From Prostheceraeus crozeri (lineage: Eukaryota > Platyhelminthes > Polycladida > Euryleptidae): a DNA stretch of 64,000 bases. The position numbers were made by a program, and so were the translations under genes. The notes beneath the pieces are model-generated. The model searched no databases. It was given only the letters and a program-made list of their open reading frames with translations, and was not told the origin of the DNA. Of this stretch, positions 12,557 through 21,140 are shown piece by piece (within the stretch, counting starts at the first letter, position 1; the number at the start of each line of letters is the position of its first letter). The DNA lies in contig CAJQUW010007898.1 in assembly GCA_907163375.1 (NCBI GenBank), forward strand, positions 62,001 through 126,000. The letters are read 5' to 3'.

Positions 12557-13532
12557 ACTGTGGAATACGTAGAAAATAAGCTATATAAAATTTTGGACTT
12601 CGTATCTTGCCTCGCTCAGGAGGTATATTGTAGATGAATTTTTCGGTGTTTCTTAATTAAAATGTTGATAAGCTTTCTGGGTCATTTGCTACACAGCTTT
12701 ATCTACTTGATTTTGTTAATTGTATATATGACCATCGATAAAATTTAAGATTTGCATGAATGGGTCCAAGAGAGATGTACGTACAAGTGGTGTCAGCATA
12801 TATAAAGTAATTTAAGGGAATTCTTTGCAATTAGATTAGATTACAAACAGATTAGAGCAATGTTCTCCTCTCAGATATTTGAATCAATGCTGAAACTACA
12901 AGACTTGAAGGAAGAAGCTGCCCATCCCGCAATGTATCAAAGTTTTTTACCTCTGTATCTTTCATTAAAAAGCGGAATCAGGATTGACCAATGGGGCGCT
13001 GAGGGCTCTTTCCACACTGTCCATTTGATCACTTCATAGTATTGGTTTTCACAATTAATCTCTCAAGTGTGACGACTTGTCAATGTCAAAGAAGGGCATG
13101 ACCATCACGACTTTCACATGACAAATACTCAATTCTATTGATGCTGCGTCTATAGCTGAAGACTCTTTTTCTTATTTGACTTAATGATTGCTAGATTATT
13201 CGTTCATCAGAGGTTATGATTGTCAGGTTTATTTGGCTGCGGAACTATACCGTATTTGCTAGATGAACGAGCCGACACTGCCGATAATAATAGCTTCAAA
13301 CCAGTCACTCATAAACTTTCACCCATACTCCTAAGTGCCAAAATGGCTGTATGAAATCGAAACACTTGTCTCTTATTCACAATTCACTCATCTTATTCAT
13401 TCATAAACTTTCATGTAATAGGATTCGAGCCACCGTATTAAATTGTTCAATTCTTTCAGTTTCATAGAAGTGAATGCCAATTCGAAGCGATGGCATATGC
13501 TGGAGCTTAGTAAGAGGGCGAAGAGGAATTCC
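12557..13532. other. No supported feature
   Basis: AT-rich sequence with chance frames only. No paired repeats were seen. Confidence 0.45.
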
Positions 13533-13700
13533 TAATGCCAGTACCTTGCAGAGATAGGAAATATGTCGTGCGTCGCTTGCGGATTGCTGTTAATTCCATC
13601 AAAGTACTTCGATTGCCACGATTCCTTCAGATTCGAAGAATTCAATGTATTGCGCACAAGTTTTTGCGATAATATTGATTATTCAATGATGATTAATTAT
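13533..13700 (+). mobile_element. MITE family A copy 2, fragment
   Basis: It matches the interior of the family (CTTGCAGAGATAGGAAA, then GATTCCTTCAGATTCGAAGA), in the orientation of the copy at 37043. Both termini are missing. The family's short frame is recognisable (IPSDSKNS). Confidence 0.65.
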
Positions 13701-14023
13701 TGATTGATGTTGTTAAAGATATGGCAGGCGCACGGACATTGGTTCACCTGGTGATTTAACCGCCCCCTTCTCAGCATTCCTGATTGAATGCAGCTAGACA
13801 ATCATATGTGACCAAAGTGATACTACAACACGCACGCACTGGTTGTTGTCCAAAAGTCGGCTGACATCCTACTGTTTGAGAGTGTGTGCATTTGCAATTA
13901 GCAAGCTAGTGAAATTTCGGCGGTCATTCATTGAATGTCACTTTAAAAACACTATTGACAAATCGCCTAAGTTAGTGCTCCTGAAATAATTAATAAATGC
14001 TGCTTTTTGCAAACACAAGATAA

Positions 14024-14290
14024 ATAGAATAATCAAATATTCAGGAATCATCAGCAGGTCTAGTTCACATCTCTCAATTTAACTCTCTATTTAAAGTTGC
14101 AGCCAAGCTTCTCACACTGCATTACATTGTATATCGCCTTCAATGGCTTTGTTCAATTTTTGACTTTAAACGTGGTGAAATAAGTCTGAAATAAAGTCTG
14201 GCAACACTGACAATGTCGTATTCAAAATGTGTCATGGAAAACACAACTAGAAAGGGCATCGGATGCCAAGTACACTTATCTCCCGATAGC
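14024..14290 (-). repeat. Interspersed repeat family B, copy 1
   Basis: In reverse orientation it matches 24198-24765: it begins CGGGAGATAAGTGTAC, contains the stretch ending TTCACCACGTTTAAAG, and ends ATTATTCTATTT. Relative to copy 3 it lacks about 220 bp internally and a further ~75 bp near the end. I could not assign the family. Copies share the same 3' end and differ in 5' extent, which suggests a retroposon tail, but no coding part is visible. Confidence 0.6.
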
Positions 14291-14388
14291 CTGATTCCTG
14301 ATATTGAATGAAATGGCAGCTATTCAGGTCTATTCCCATTTTTCAACTGAGGATGCAGCTCAATATTTAATTATTCTATTTACATAGT
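14291..14388 (+). repeat. Interspersed repeat family B, copy 2 (3' part), head to head with copy 1
   Basis: It carries the last ~98 bp of family B, from CCTGATTCCTGATATTG to ATTATTCTATTTAC. It abuts copy 1 in the opposite orientation, so the two form a short inverted pair. Very similar tails occur at about 24665-24765 and 34160-34253. Confidence 0.6.
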
Positions 14389-14672
14389 GTATGCCATTTC
14401 CAATAGTATGCGATATAAGACTCTTCCGCTCTAGGAACGAACTGAACGAGCAAGAGATTGGTTCACTGGAAAAGGCGCATGAACGGTTTCCTTGTTTATA
14501 GTGTAATTTTGTGTAGGACTCTGCATATGTTGATCTAGTCATGTATGTACGTACGTGTGTTCATCTACTCAACATCATGACTTTTCTCGTGCTTGCTATT
14601 ACTCACCCTCATTGTCTTTGATGAGGGTGACATCATTGTCTTTGATATTTCGAATTTTCAATGGAGGCACAA

Positions 14673-14711
14673 CACAGTGCTCCGAAAATCACTTTAACCT
14701 TGAAAAAATGT
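14673..14711 (+). promoter_or_regulatory. RSS-like transposon end: heptamer, 23-bp spacer, A-rich nonamer
   Basis: CACAGTG (14673-14679) is identical to the V(D)J consensus heptamer. After exactly 23 bases comes AAAAAATGT (14703-14711), an A-rich nonamer-like stretch. Transib ends and 23-RSS share this layout. Whether it binds the encoded protein is inference. Confidence 0.55.
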
Positions 14712-15175
14712 CCGTTAAGTCTGAAGGTTACTTCTAAGCCAAAATGCTGCATAGGATCCGAATTAGGCACTTTAAAAATAATCTATCGAGCTCATCAAAA
14801 GATGCAATTATTATTAATTTATTATTATTTGCAATTTATTGATCGGAATCGATCTGATTGATTTTCAGTAGTGATTTTAGTAGTGATTGATTTTTGTTAG
14901 GTTGACGTTTGAAATTCATAAAGCGAGTTTTCTAGATTAAAATCTTAGGTAGAAAACTATTTTAATACTTAAAAGCTCATTCAACACCTTCCTTTAATGT
15001 TTTTGATGTATTGATCAGTATCGATCTGATTGATTGGTGATGATTGATTTATGCTGGGATAGCAGTTCAGGTTTATGAAGTGACTTTTCCAAAGTAATTT
15101 TTTGCATAGAAAACGAAATTAACACTAGATATGTCATGAGATGCATTGTTTGCATCTTGTAGATGATTATTGATA
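14673..15175 (+). repeat. Left terminal inverted repeat of the RAG1-like transposon
   Basis: It pairs in inverted orientation with about 20115-20579, with many small differences and a few indels. Shared blocks include GTGCTCCGAAAATCACTTTA at the end, CTAGAAAACTCGCTTTATGAA (read inverted) in the middle, and TTTGCATCTT near the inner limit. Several TGATTGATT motifs lie in and just inside the arm and may be protein-binding repeats. The divergence between arms points to an old insertion. Confidence 0.8.
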
Positions 15176-15845
15176 ATCATCAATCTGATCAATTTGTAAT
15201 GATTGATTTGTCATGTATAGGCCAACTCTACTCTTGAGCTTCATATATTTTCTTGATTTATTTACGTAGGCACACAAAGCGTTCATATGCGTCTTAATTA
15301 AATATTGAAAACAGTTTGCTGAGGATCATCTTCTGATTGATCGATATTGATTGATTAACTATGAAATTCTGAACTTGCGATCAAAACTGAATTGAAACAT
15401 TCTGACTAATTACATGCTTCCTGATCTTTAGATCATATCAATCGCATTACATCTGCAGATAGCAGAACGATTACTGCAATCATGTCCAATATGCAGATCA
15501 CAGCTAAGTTAGCGATCAGGTTATTGTTTACAGATTGATCTTGGTCAAAAGACGAGACAGCAGTACTTATTCATCGCGCTGCTTCGCATTATCACAGTTG
15601 TTTCATTTCATTCTATTCATGAATAGAAGTAATGGCCCATGCCAGGAACCCGGATAGCCACAATGAATACCTGTAGAGAGTGTGCCTTACTTGTTTCACC
15701 AAATGCACAAATGCAAAGGAGACTAGATAAATCACAGATTCTTCAGATTAATAACCGAATTCGCATTTGACGGATTTGACTCAGAAGATCATACATAGGC
15801 TATCCTAAGTTTTGTGCGGCACATGCCGACTGGTGTTATGCGATT
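15176..15845 (+). other. 5' non-coding part of the RAG1-like transposon
   Basis: It lies between the left inverted repeat and the first recognisable transposase codons. It contains further TGATTGATT and ATTGATTGAT motifs (for example near 15330-15355). No promoter element could be defined. The N-terminal transposase region may begin here but is not recognisable. Confidence 0.4.
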
Positions 15846-17331
15846 ATGAAAAGAAAATTTTTTCGCCGGCTGAATCTGTTTGATCACAGTGAAATTGCAA
15901 GATTCAATTCAATACATGCACCACCAGATGTCTGCAATTTTCTGGTTTGCAATACTGCCCGGTCCACTACATTCACAAATTTCAAGTTACCGAGCAAAAA
16001 ACCGTTTCCAGGAAGACCTCCGACGACAAGTCACCAATAGACCTTCTAGCTTGAAAGTGTGTAGTATGTGCTTATCTGTTTTAGGAAAAGGAAAACCTCA
16101 TAATTGCAATCGTTCCGGTACGCTCTCAAATGTTATGCAGATTGAATTCAGTTGATGCAAACAAGAAATTACCTGGCCAGATTATGCATACATATATTGA
16201 TGAGTCTCAGTCTCAAGACGATGTGCTCTTGACGTCGTCGAAGGGTGGTAGACCTCTGAAGTTGTTTCGCCGCAGATCAGAAGACTGTCGACCTAAAGTT
16301 TCGTGCACTACTATTTCTACGATTCAATCACAGCTGATTTTGAGCTATCGTAAAACGCAGAAGATGCGTCAAGAATTGAGGAAAACAACAAATAGATTGA
16401 TTGAATCGAATCTTCTGGAGCATCTAGGAGCTACAGACCATCTTTTTGATGATTTTTTGAAATGGAAATGATCGATTTTAGCGTCATGGAACAGGGTATA
16501 GTTACAGATGTTAAGCTTAACCTGCTGCTGTCTGCAAGGATGTTCAACATCTCGTGAAATTCATTCTTGAGAAAAGAAACATTGCGTATGACTACAGCAT
16601 CAAAATTTATTTACCTCGATGAAGGTGCTGGATTTATGAAGATTTGCATATCTGTATCTGATGCAAAATACACAGGAAAATATAAAGACGCTGTAGTAAG
16701 ACATATATTTATTGTCGCTATCGCACCAAATGTGCAAGAAAATTATCCCAATATTCTAAAACTTTTGGGTATCCACACGAATGAATGACTTGGATTTCAG
16801 CGACGAAAATTTAACAATCGCTTTTGACATGGAACGTGCGAATTGTTTTTTAGGACTGATGTCGCTTGGTGCAACATTTCCGTGTTGTTGATGCACGAAG
16901 AGGAAAACCGATTTGAGTGAATGTGGTTCCTGTCGTGCATTTCAATAATTGCAGGAAATGTATTGATCGTATTATGACACTTGTCAAGACAGGAATAAAG
17001 GCAATTTTTTTCAAAATGTTGTCCACCCCAGTATTGTCAAGCGTAAAGATTCCACGAAACAGATAATTGATGTAATTCCCCGCCATTTGTTGATTGGAGT
17101 AGTCAATACCCTATTCAAACTTTGACAGAGACTTGGTCTGGCGGATCAGCATGAACAGAACGACTTCATATTGAAAGGAAGGCCTAACGGAGGAACGTTC
17201 TCAGGAAATTCCAATATGAAGCTCTTGTCAAATATTGACTTACTTCAATCGATATGTCCATTAAGCTGTCTGCCATTCGTGAAGGCTTTCCGATGCTTTT
17301 CAAAGGTAGGAACTAACTGTTAACACATATA

Positions 17332-18422
17332 CAGCGTTTCCCAAAAGTCGCTAAAAGCTTTAATTACAGATAGTAGCTCTCCTTTTAAATTGATTAATCT
17401 GAAAGTTTAACAGTAGAAACATCATGGGGTTTTGTTAGATAGTAAGTTTGTCTTCATTCGACTTCTTAAAGGTATGTTATAGAATGCTATGCATTACAAC
17501 AAATTTTAAGCTTTACAATCAATTATAAAGATGAGAACTAATTAGTGTTTCCTAGAATATCAAATTTTACACAAAAGTAGAGCTCATGAATGATCAGTTG
17601 CAATCACAGTCGCGCAACGTGTCCACCATGATATTCTTGGATCATTTGGAGGCGATCGATCTGGTGTTCATCGAGTTATGCGAAAGAAGCTTCAATATCA
17701 AAAGTACCAAATATCGATCCGCCATCACTTACAACCAGATGACTTCGAGAAGCGAGGACATTTTGCTGAATGGTTCATTAATAATCAGCTTGACCATTTG
17801 GAGAACGTGCTTTGCACGGACGAAGCGTGTAATCGCCTTGATGGAACGGTCTACACGAGAAACTACTACGAGAGATACTACGTGTGTAGTCCCAGCAATC
17901 CCCACTATCATGCAGAAAAGACAATTCGATCTCCCAAATTGTGCGTCTAGATCAGATTCAGTGGTTAACTTTTGATTCCTCCATATTTCTTTGAATCCGG
18001 TACAATTGACAGCGATAGATACCTAGACATGCTGGTGATTCACGTGATTCCAATCTTGAAGATTCACAGAAGATGTTCGACGATCACGTTCCAGGAGGAC
18101 GGTGCTCCAACTGATCCAAGAATATCATGGTGGACACGTTGCGCGACTGTGATTGCAACTGATCATTCATGAGGTCTACTTTTGTGTAAAATTTGATATT
18201 CTAGGAAACACTAATTAGTTCTCATCTTTATAATTGATTGTAAAGCTTAAAATTTGTTGTAATGCATAGCATTCTATAACATACCTTTAAGAAGTCGAAT
18301 GAAGACAAACTTACTATCTAACAAAACCCCATGATGTTTCTACTGTTAAACTTTCAGATTAATCAATTTAAAAGGAGAGCTACTATCTGTAATTAAAGCT
18401 TTTAGCGACTTGGGACACGCTG
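17332..18422 (+). mobile_element. Tc1/mariner-type element with ~312-bp near-perfect inverted arms, inside the transposase intron
   Basis: It is flanked by TA (17330-17331 and 18423-18424) and begins CAGCG and ends CGCTG. The arms 17332-17644 and 18112-18422 are inverted copies with only a handful of differences. They reach well into the transposase coding region. The right arm therefore carries an inverted copy of the 5' coding sequence in place of the normal 3' part. The high arm identity, compared with the decayed coding region, suggests the duplication formed recently or is kept alike by conversion. It sits in the intron of the RAG1-like element and is younger than it. Confidence 0.85.
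17597..18111 (+). pseudogene. Tc1/mariner-type transposase fragment lacking its C-terminus
   Basis: The frame encodes a DNA-binding region (GDRSGVHRVMRKKLQY), then the first catalytic Asp in CTDEA (about 17815), and the typical NPHYHAEKTI and PYFFESGTIDSDRYLDML blocks. The second Asp lies in a block like FQQDGAPPH (here FQEDGAP, ending near 18111). At that point the sequence switches to the inverted left arm, so the third acidic residue and the C-terminus are absent. A stop lies after KLCV near 17950, followed by a frame change. The fragment cannot encode an active transposase. The superfamily is clear from the motif order and the TA duplication; the subfamily is not assigned. Confidence 0.75.
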
Positions 18423-18448
18423 TATATATATATATATATATATATATA
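18423..18448. repeat. TA dinucleotide microsatellite
   Basis: About 13 TA units directly follow the Tc1-type element's right end. The element may have inserted at the edge of an existing TA run, or the run may have expanded from the TA target duplication. Confidence 0.9.
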
Positions 18449-18824
18449 GGTGTGATTTGTGCTCCCATGAAAAATACTTTATTTTGAGAAGCAGGGATGG
18501 AACTCTTCTCAACAGCAGAAACGAATTGGTTTCTAAGTGCAGACACAGGACTAAATATCTACTGCAGAACTTCAAAATGACGTGATGTGCAATGCATTTT
18601 CAGTACATTTTCAGTACTTTTTCATAGCTTTTTATCTTGCTTCTCTTTAGTATCTCTTTAGTATCTTATCGTGTGATGTCCAGTGATTAATGGTAAAGAA
18701 CCGGTATTGCTTTGCGAATTTTCCGTTGTGAAATTCATTCGGCTGATGTTAAACACATGAAACTCGGAGTACCAGAAATTGATGATGGTTTTTTTTTTCC
18801 CTAATTTTTTTTTTAATTAATTAT

Positions 18825-18827
18825 AAT

Positions 18828-18858
<31 letters not shown>

Positions 18859-19325
18859 ATATATAGAAAAGAAAAAATCCCTGCCCCCCAGAGAATTGTA
18901 CAGAACCTGCACTTTTGTACACATGAGGGACACAGGGGGACCAATCGTCGTCGGGACCATTTTGGAGTCCTCTGACTGATCTATCTTTCTGCATCACAGC
19001 ACATATTACATATCATATTCATCAATTTTAATCCGCAACTCGAATACGAAAATACGAAAATAAATCGGCCTACATTCCGTCGTTTATTTTTTGGCATTTT
19101 TCTATCACTGACATCCATAGCACTTCAAAATTGAGGGCCTACAGCAATCGTCGGACCAGGCATTTGGAGTGGCTCTGACTGTCATATATTCAATCATATC
19201 ATACATATCATCACACAACATATATATTCCGCAAAAGAGCGTACATTTTCATTCGTCCCGTGGGGCAGGAGTGTACAATTGGGGGCAGGAGAATACAGTC
19301 GAGTACCGGAGGGGCACACATTTCT

Positions 19326-19356
<31 letters not shown>

Positions 19357-19360
19357 GATC
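18825..19360. repeat. Microsatellite-bounded block with internal duplication and inverted ends
   Basis: TA/AT runs lie at about 18828-18866 and 19327-19357. Between them CCTGCCCCCCAGAGAATTGT (from 18880) is roughly inverted at 19271-19289. Two similar segments (about 18938-18980 and 19146-19185, both with AATCGTC and CTCTGACTG) suggest an imperfect ~205-bp duplication. It lies within the intron of the RAG1-like gene. It may be a small palindromic MITE; its ends are not defined. Confidence 0.45.
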
Positions 19361-19705
19361 CATTTGAACTAATAATCCTGTTAACATTCAGGTTATTGTC
19401 TCGTTCTTTGGTCGTGAATTGGAGCCAACATACACTGATGGCTTCAACAAATTCAGTAAAGCTCAGCATTGATGTAACACTGAAAGTGCACGCCTTTTTT
19501 GGCATGTTCCTGAGTTTTGCGAGCATCGCAATGAGGGTTTGGGTCAATTTTCTGAACAGTCCGATGAAGCAGTTCATTTGCGATATTTCACTCAATTGGA
19601 ATGGTTACAAAGTCAATTCATCTTCTCATCCTGGCTTTGGTGATCTTTTGAAGCGCGCTGTGTGTGCTTATAATAACCTAAGGCACTCATTGATACTGCC
19701 TTGAT

Positions 19706-20114
19706 GTTGTCGCTCAGACTTAAAACACTGATAAATGCGTAGTATCATGATTAGATCTTTCTTGTAATGTCACATGTTACCACTTTCGATTATTTTTTAA
19801 ATAGAATGACATTAAAAATACCTATTTTCTAAATTTGCGTTCCTAGAATAGATAGATGAATAGGTCTGTGTTATGAAGTACGTTCTCAATAAGATCACAT
19901 CAAATAATAGGCCTATCTTGTGTAGAAAATACATGCAAAAATTGAAATACGTTGCATGCATCGTCTTAAAATTACAAAAACGATACAAATCAATGTATCG
20001 TCTTAATTGCTTTATTTATAGAAATACAGTTACCTCTACATGAATTACCTTTCGAATGACACTAGGCCTATATCATGTATACATGTAGAAGACAATACAT
20101 CACTAAATGTATAT
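19706..20114 (+). other. 3' non-coding part of the RAG1-like transposon
   Basis: AT-rich sequence between the transposase stop region and the right inverted arm. The first ~65 bases after the coding end are repeated at about 21070-21135. Confidence 0.4.
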
Positions 20115-20579
20115 TGTATAATAATCATCTATAAGATGCAAACAGTGCATCTCATGACATGTTTAATTCGCTTTCTACGCAAAAAATTGCTTTGGAAAAG
20201 TTGTTTAATAAATCTGAACTGCTATTCCAGCGTAAATCAATCACCACCAATCAATAAGATCAATACTGATCAATAAATCATCTAAAACATTAAAAGGAGG
20301 CATTGAATGAACTTTTAAGTATTAAAATCGTTTTCACATGTAGGAATTTAATCTAGAAAACTCGCTTTATGAATTTTAAACGTCATTCTAACAAAAATCA
20401 ATCACTACTAAAAATCAATCAGATCCATTCCGATCAATAAATTGCAAATATTTTTTGATGAGGTCCATAGATTATTTTTATAATGCAAAATTCGGATTCT
20501 ACGTAGCATTTTGGCTTAGTGGTAACCTTCAGATTTGATGGACCATTTTTAAGGTTAAAGTGATTTTCGGAGCACCGTG
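20115..20579 (-). repeat. Right terminal inverted repeat of the RAG1-like transposon
   Basis: Inverted partner of 14673-15175. It ends in CACCGTG, which is CACGGTG when read inward from the end. Confidence 0.8.
20541..20579 (-). promoter_or_regulatory. RSS-like transposon end, right side
   Basis: Read inward on the minus strand: heptamer CACGGTG (20579-20573), a 22- or 23-base spacer, then AAAAATGGT or AAAATGGTC. It mirrors the left end except for one heptamer base and one base of spacing. Confidence 0.5.
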
Positions 20580-20911
20580 TTGTGATACGACCGTGCTTAA
20601 GAAAATAATCCTCTTAATAAGGTTGAGCATTAAGGGAATAATAGCCCTTCGAATTGCCAATTTAACAAACATTACCTCTCCACGGTTGTGAAGATGCAGG
20701 AGGATTTGTAAAGTACTATTGCTCCTTCTGTATTACTATCATGATCTGTGACATGACTCCGTGGTAGTTTCTTCAAAGCTGCAAAACTGTGCTCATCTCA
20801 TATTTGTAACTGGGTCTCAACTCGAGTTCATTTCATAAAATCGAAACTATATATGTTTTGGGGATTTAATTAATACAGAGTTGTTACTCTACTTAACATG
20901 CTTGCTCTATG
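20580..20911 (+). mobile_element. Repeat family E copy 3, right part, split by the RAG1-like transposon
   Basis: It begins TTGTGATACGACC, matching TTGTGATATGATCAC in copies 1 and 2, and ends at the family terminus GCTCTATG (20911). A short left part with the preceding family sequence (TTGTCTTTGATATTTC...TTTTCAATGG) is at about 14628-14667. The RAG1-like element therefore sits inside this copy. Most of the family's 5' half is missing upstream. Confidence 0.6.
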
Positions 20912-21045
20912 AAAGGGACGAAGGTTAACAGCCGTGGCAGTTAAGCATCCCGTTTCGTGAAATGCAACGAATTGTGACCTATTCATTCAGTTAAATCTAG
21001 CAACATGTTGACGACACAGAGAATATAACTAGCAATCTCTTCACC

Positions 21046-21140
21046 TAAGGCACTCATTGATGCTGCCTTGATGTTGTCGCTCAGACTTAAAATACGGATA
21101 AATGCGTATCATGATTACATATTTCTTGTCAATCGCAGTC
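21046..21140 (+). repeat. Second copy of the RAG1-like transposase 3' end
   Basis: It closely matches 19675-19770, including CCTAAGGCACTCATTGAT and the sequence past the coding stop (TTGATGTTGTCGCTCAGACT). It lies outside the main element, so it is either a separate remnant of the same family or the product of a local duplication. Confidence 0.65.

Larger units (their letters stand above)
15846..19705 (+). pseudogene. RAG1/Transib-family DDE transposase, two exons, decayed
   Basis: Exon 1 runs about 15846-17305 and exon 2 19392-19705. The splice sites AAG|GTAGGA and CATTCAG|GTTATT join in phase 0 to restore a continuous block (CFSK then VIVSFFGREL). In order: a CSMC...GKGKPHNC zinc knuckle (Cys codons 16060 and 16069, His 16099, Cys 16105); KGGRP at 16241-16255, like the RAG1 nonamer-binding domain; Asp in LDEGAGFMK (codon 16618); Asp at 16826 followed at +19 and +22 codons by Cys (16883, 16892), the RAG1 D708-C727-C730 spacing; then in exon 2 KVH and HVPE (His codons 19489 and 19503), FSEQSDE with the candidate catalytic Glu (19554 or 19566), and a conserved end, GYKVNSS...LLKRAVCAYNN. 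Several frameshifts and stops, such as TGA at 16889 for an expected Trp, make it inactive. The RAG1 comparison is from memory of the family; a database profile search was not possible. Confidence 0.75.
14673..20579 (+). mobile_element. RAG1/Transib-like DNA transposon with long terminal inverted repeats, about 5.9 kb
   Basis: The left arm (14673 to about 15175) and right arm (about 20115 to 20579) are long inverted copies of each other. Between them lies one gene, in two exons on the plus strand, for a decayed transposase with RAG1/Transib hallmarks. The outermost bases read CACAGTG on the left and, inverted, CACGGTG on the right, like V(D)J heptamers and Transib ends. The inverted similarity runs five bases further out (CACAA on both strands), so the exact end is uncertain and no target duplication could be fixed. 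The flanks (14628-14672 and 20580-20911) match consecutive parts of repeat family E, which marks the insertion site. A Tc1-type element and TA microsatellites lie in the intron. No second gene (RAG2-like) was seen. Confidence 0.8.

Noticed and set aside
14830-15370. Dense TGATTGATT motifs considered as a tandem repeat
   Set aside because: They are irregularly spaced and belong to the inverted arm and leader of the RAG1-like element, so they are reported there rather than as a satellite.
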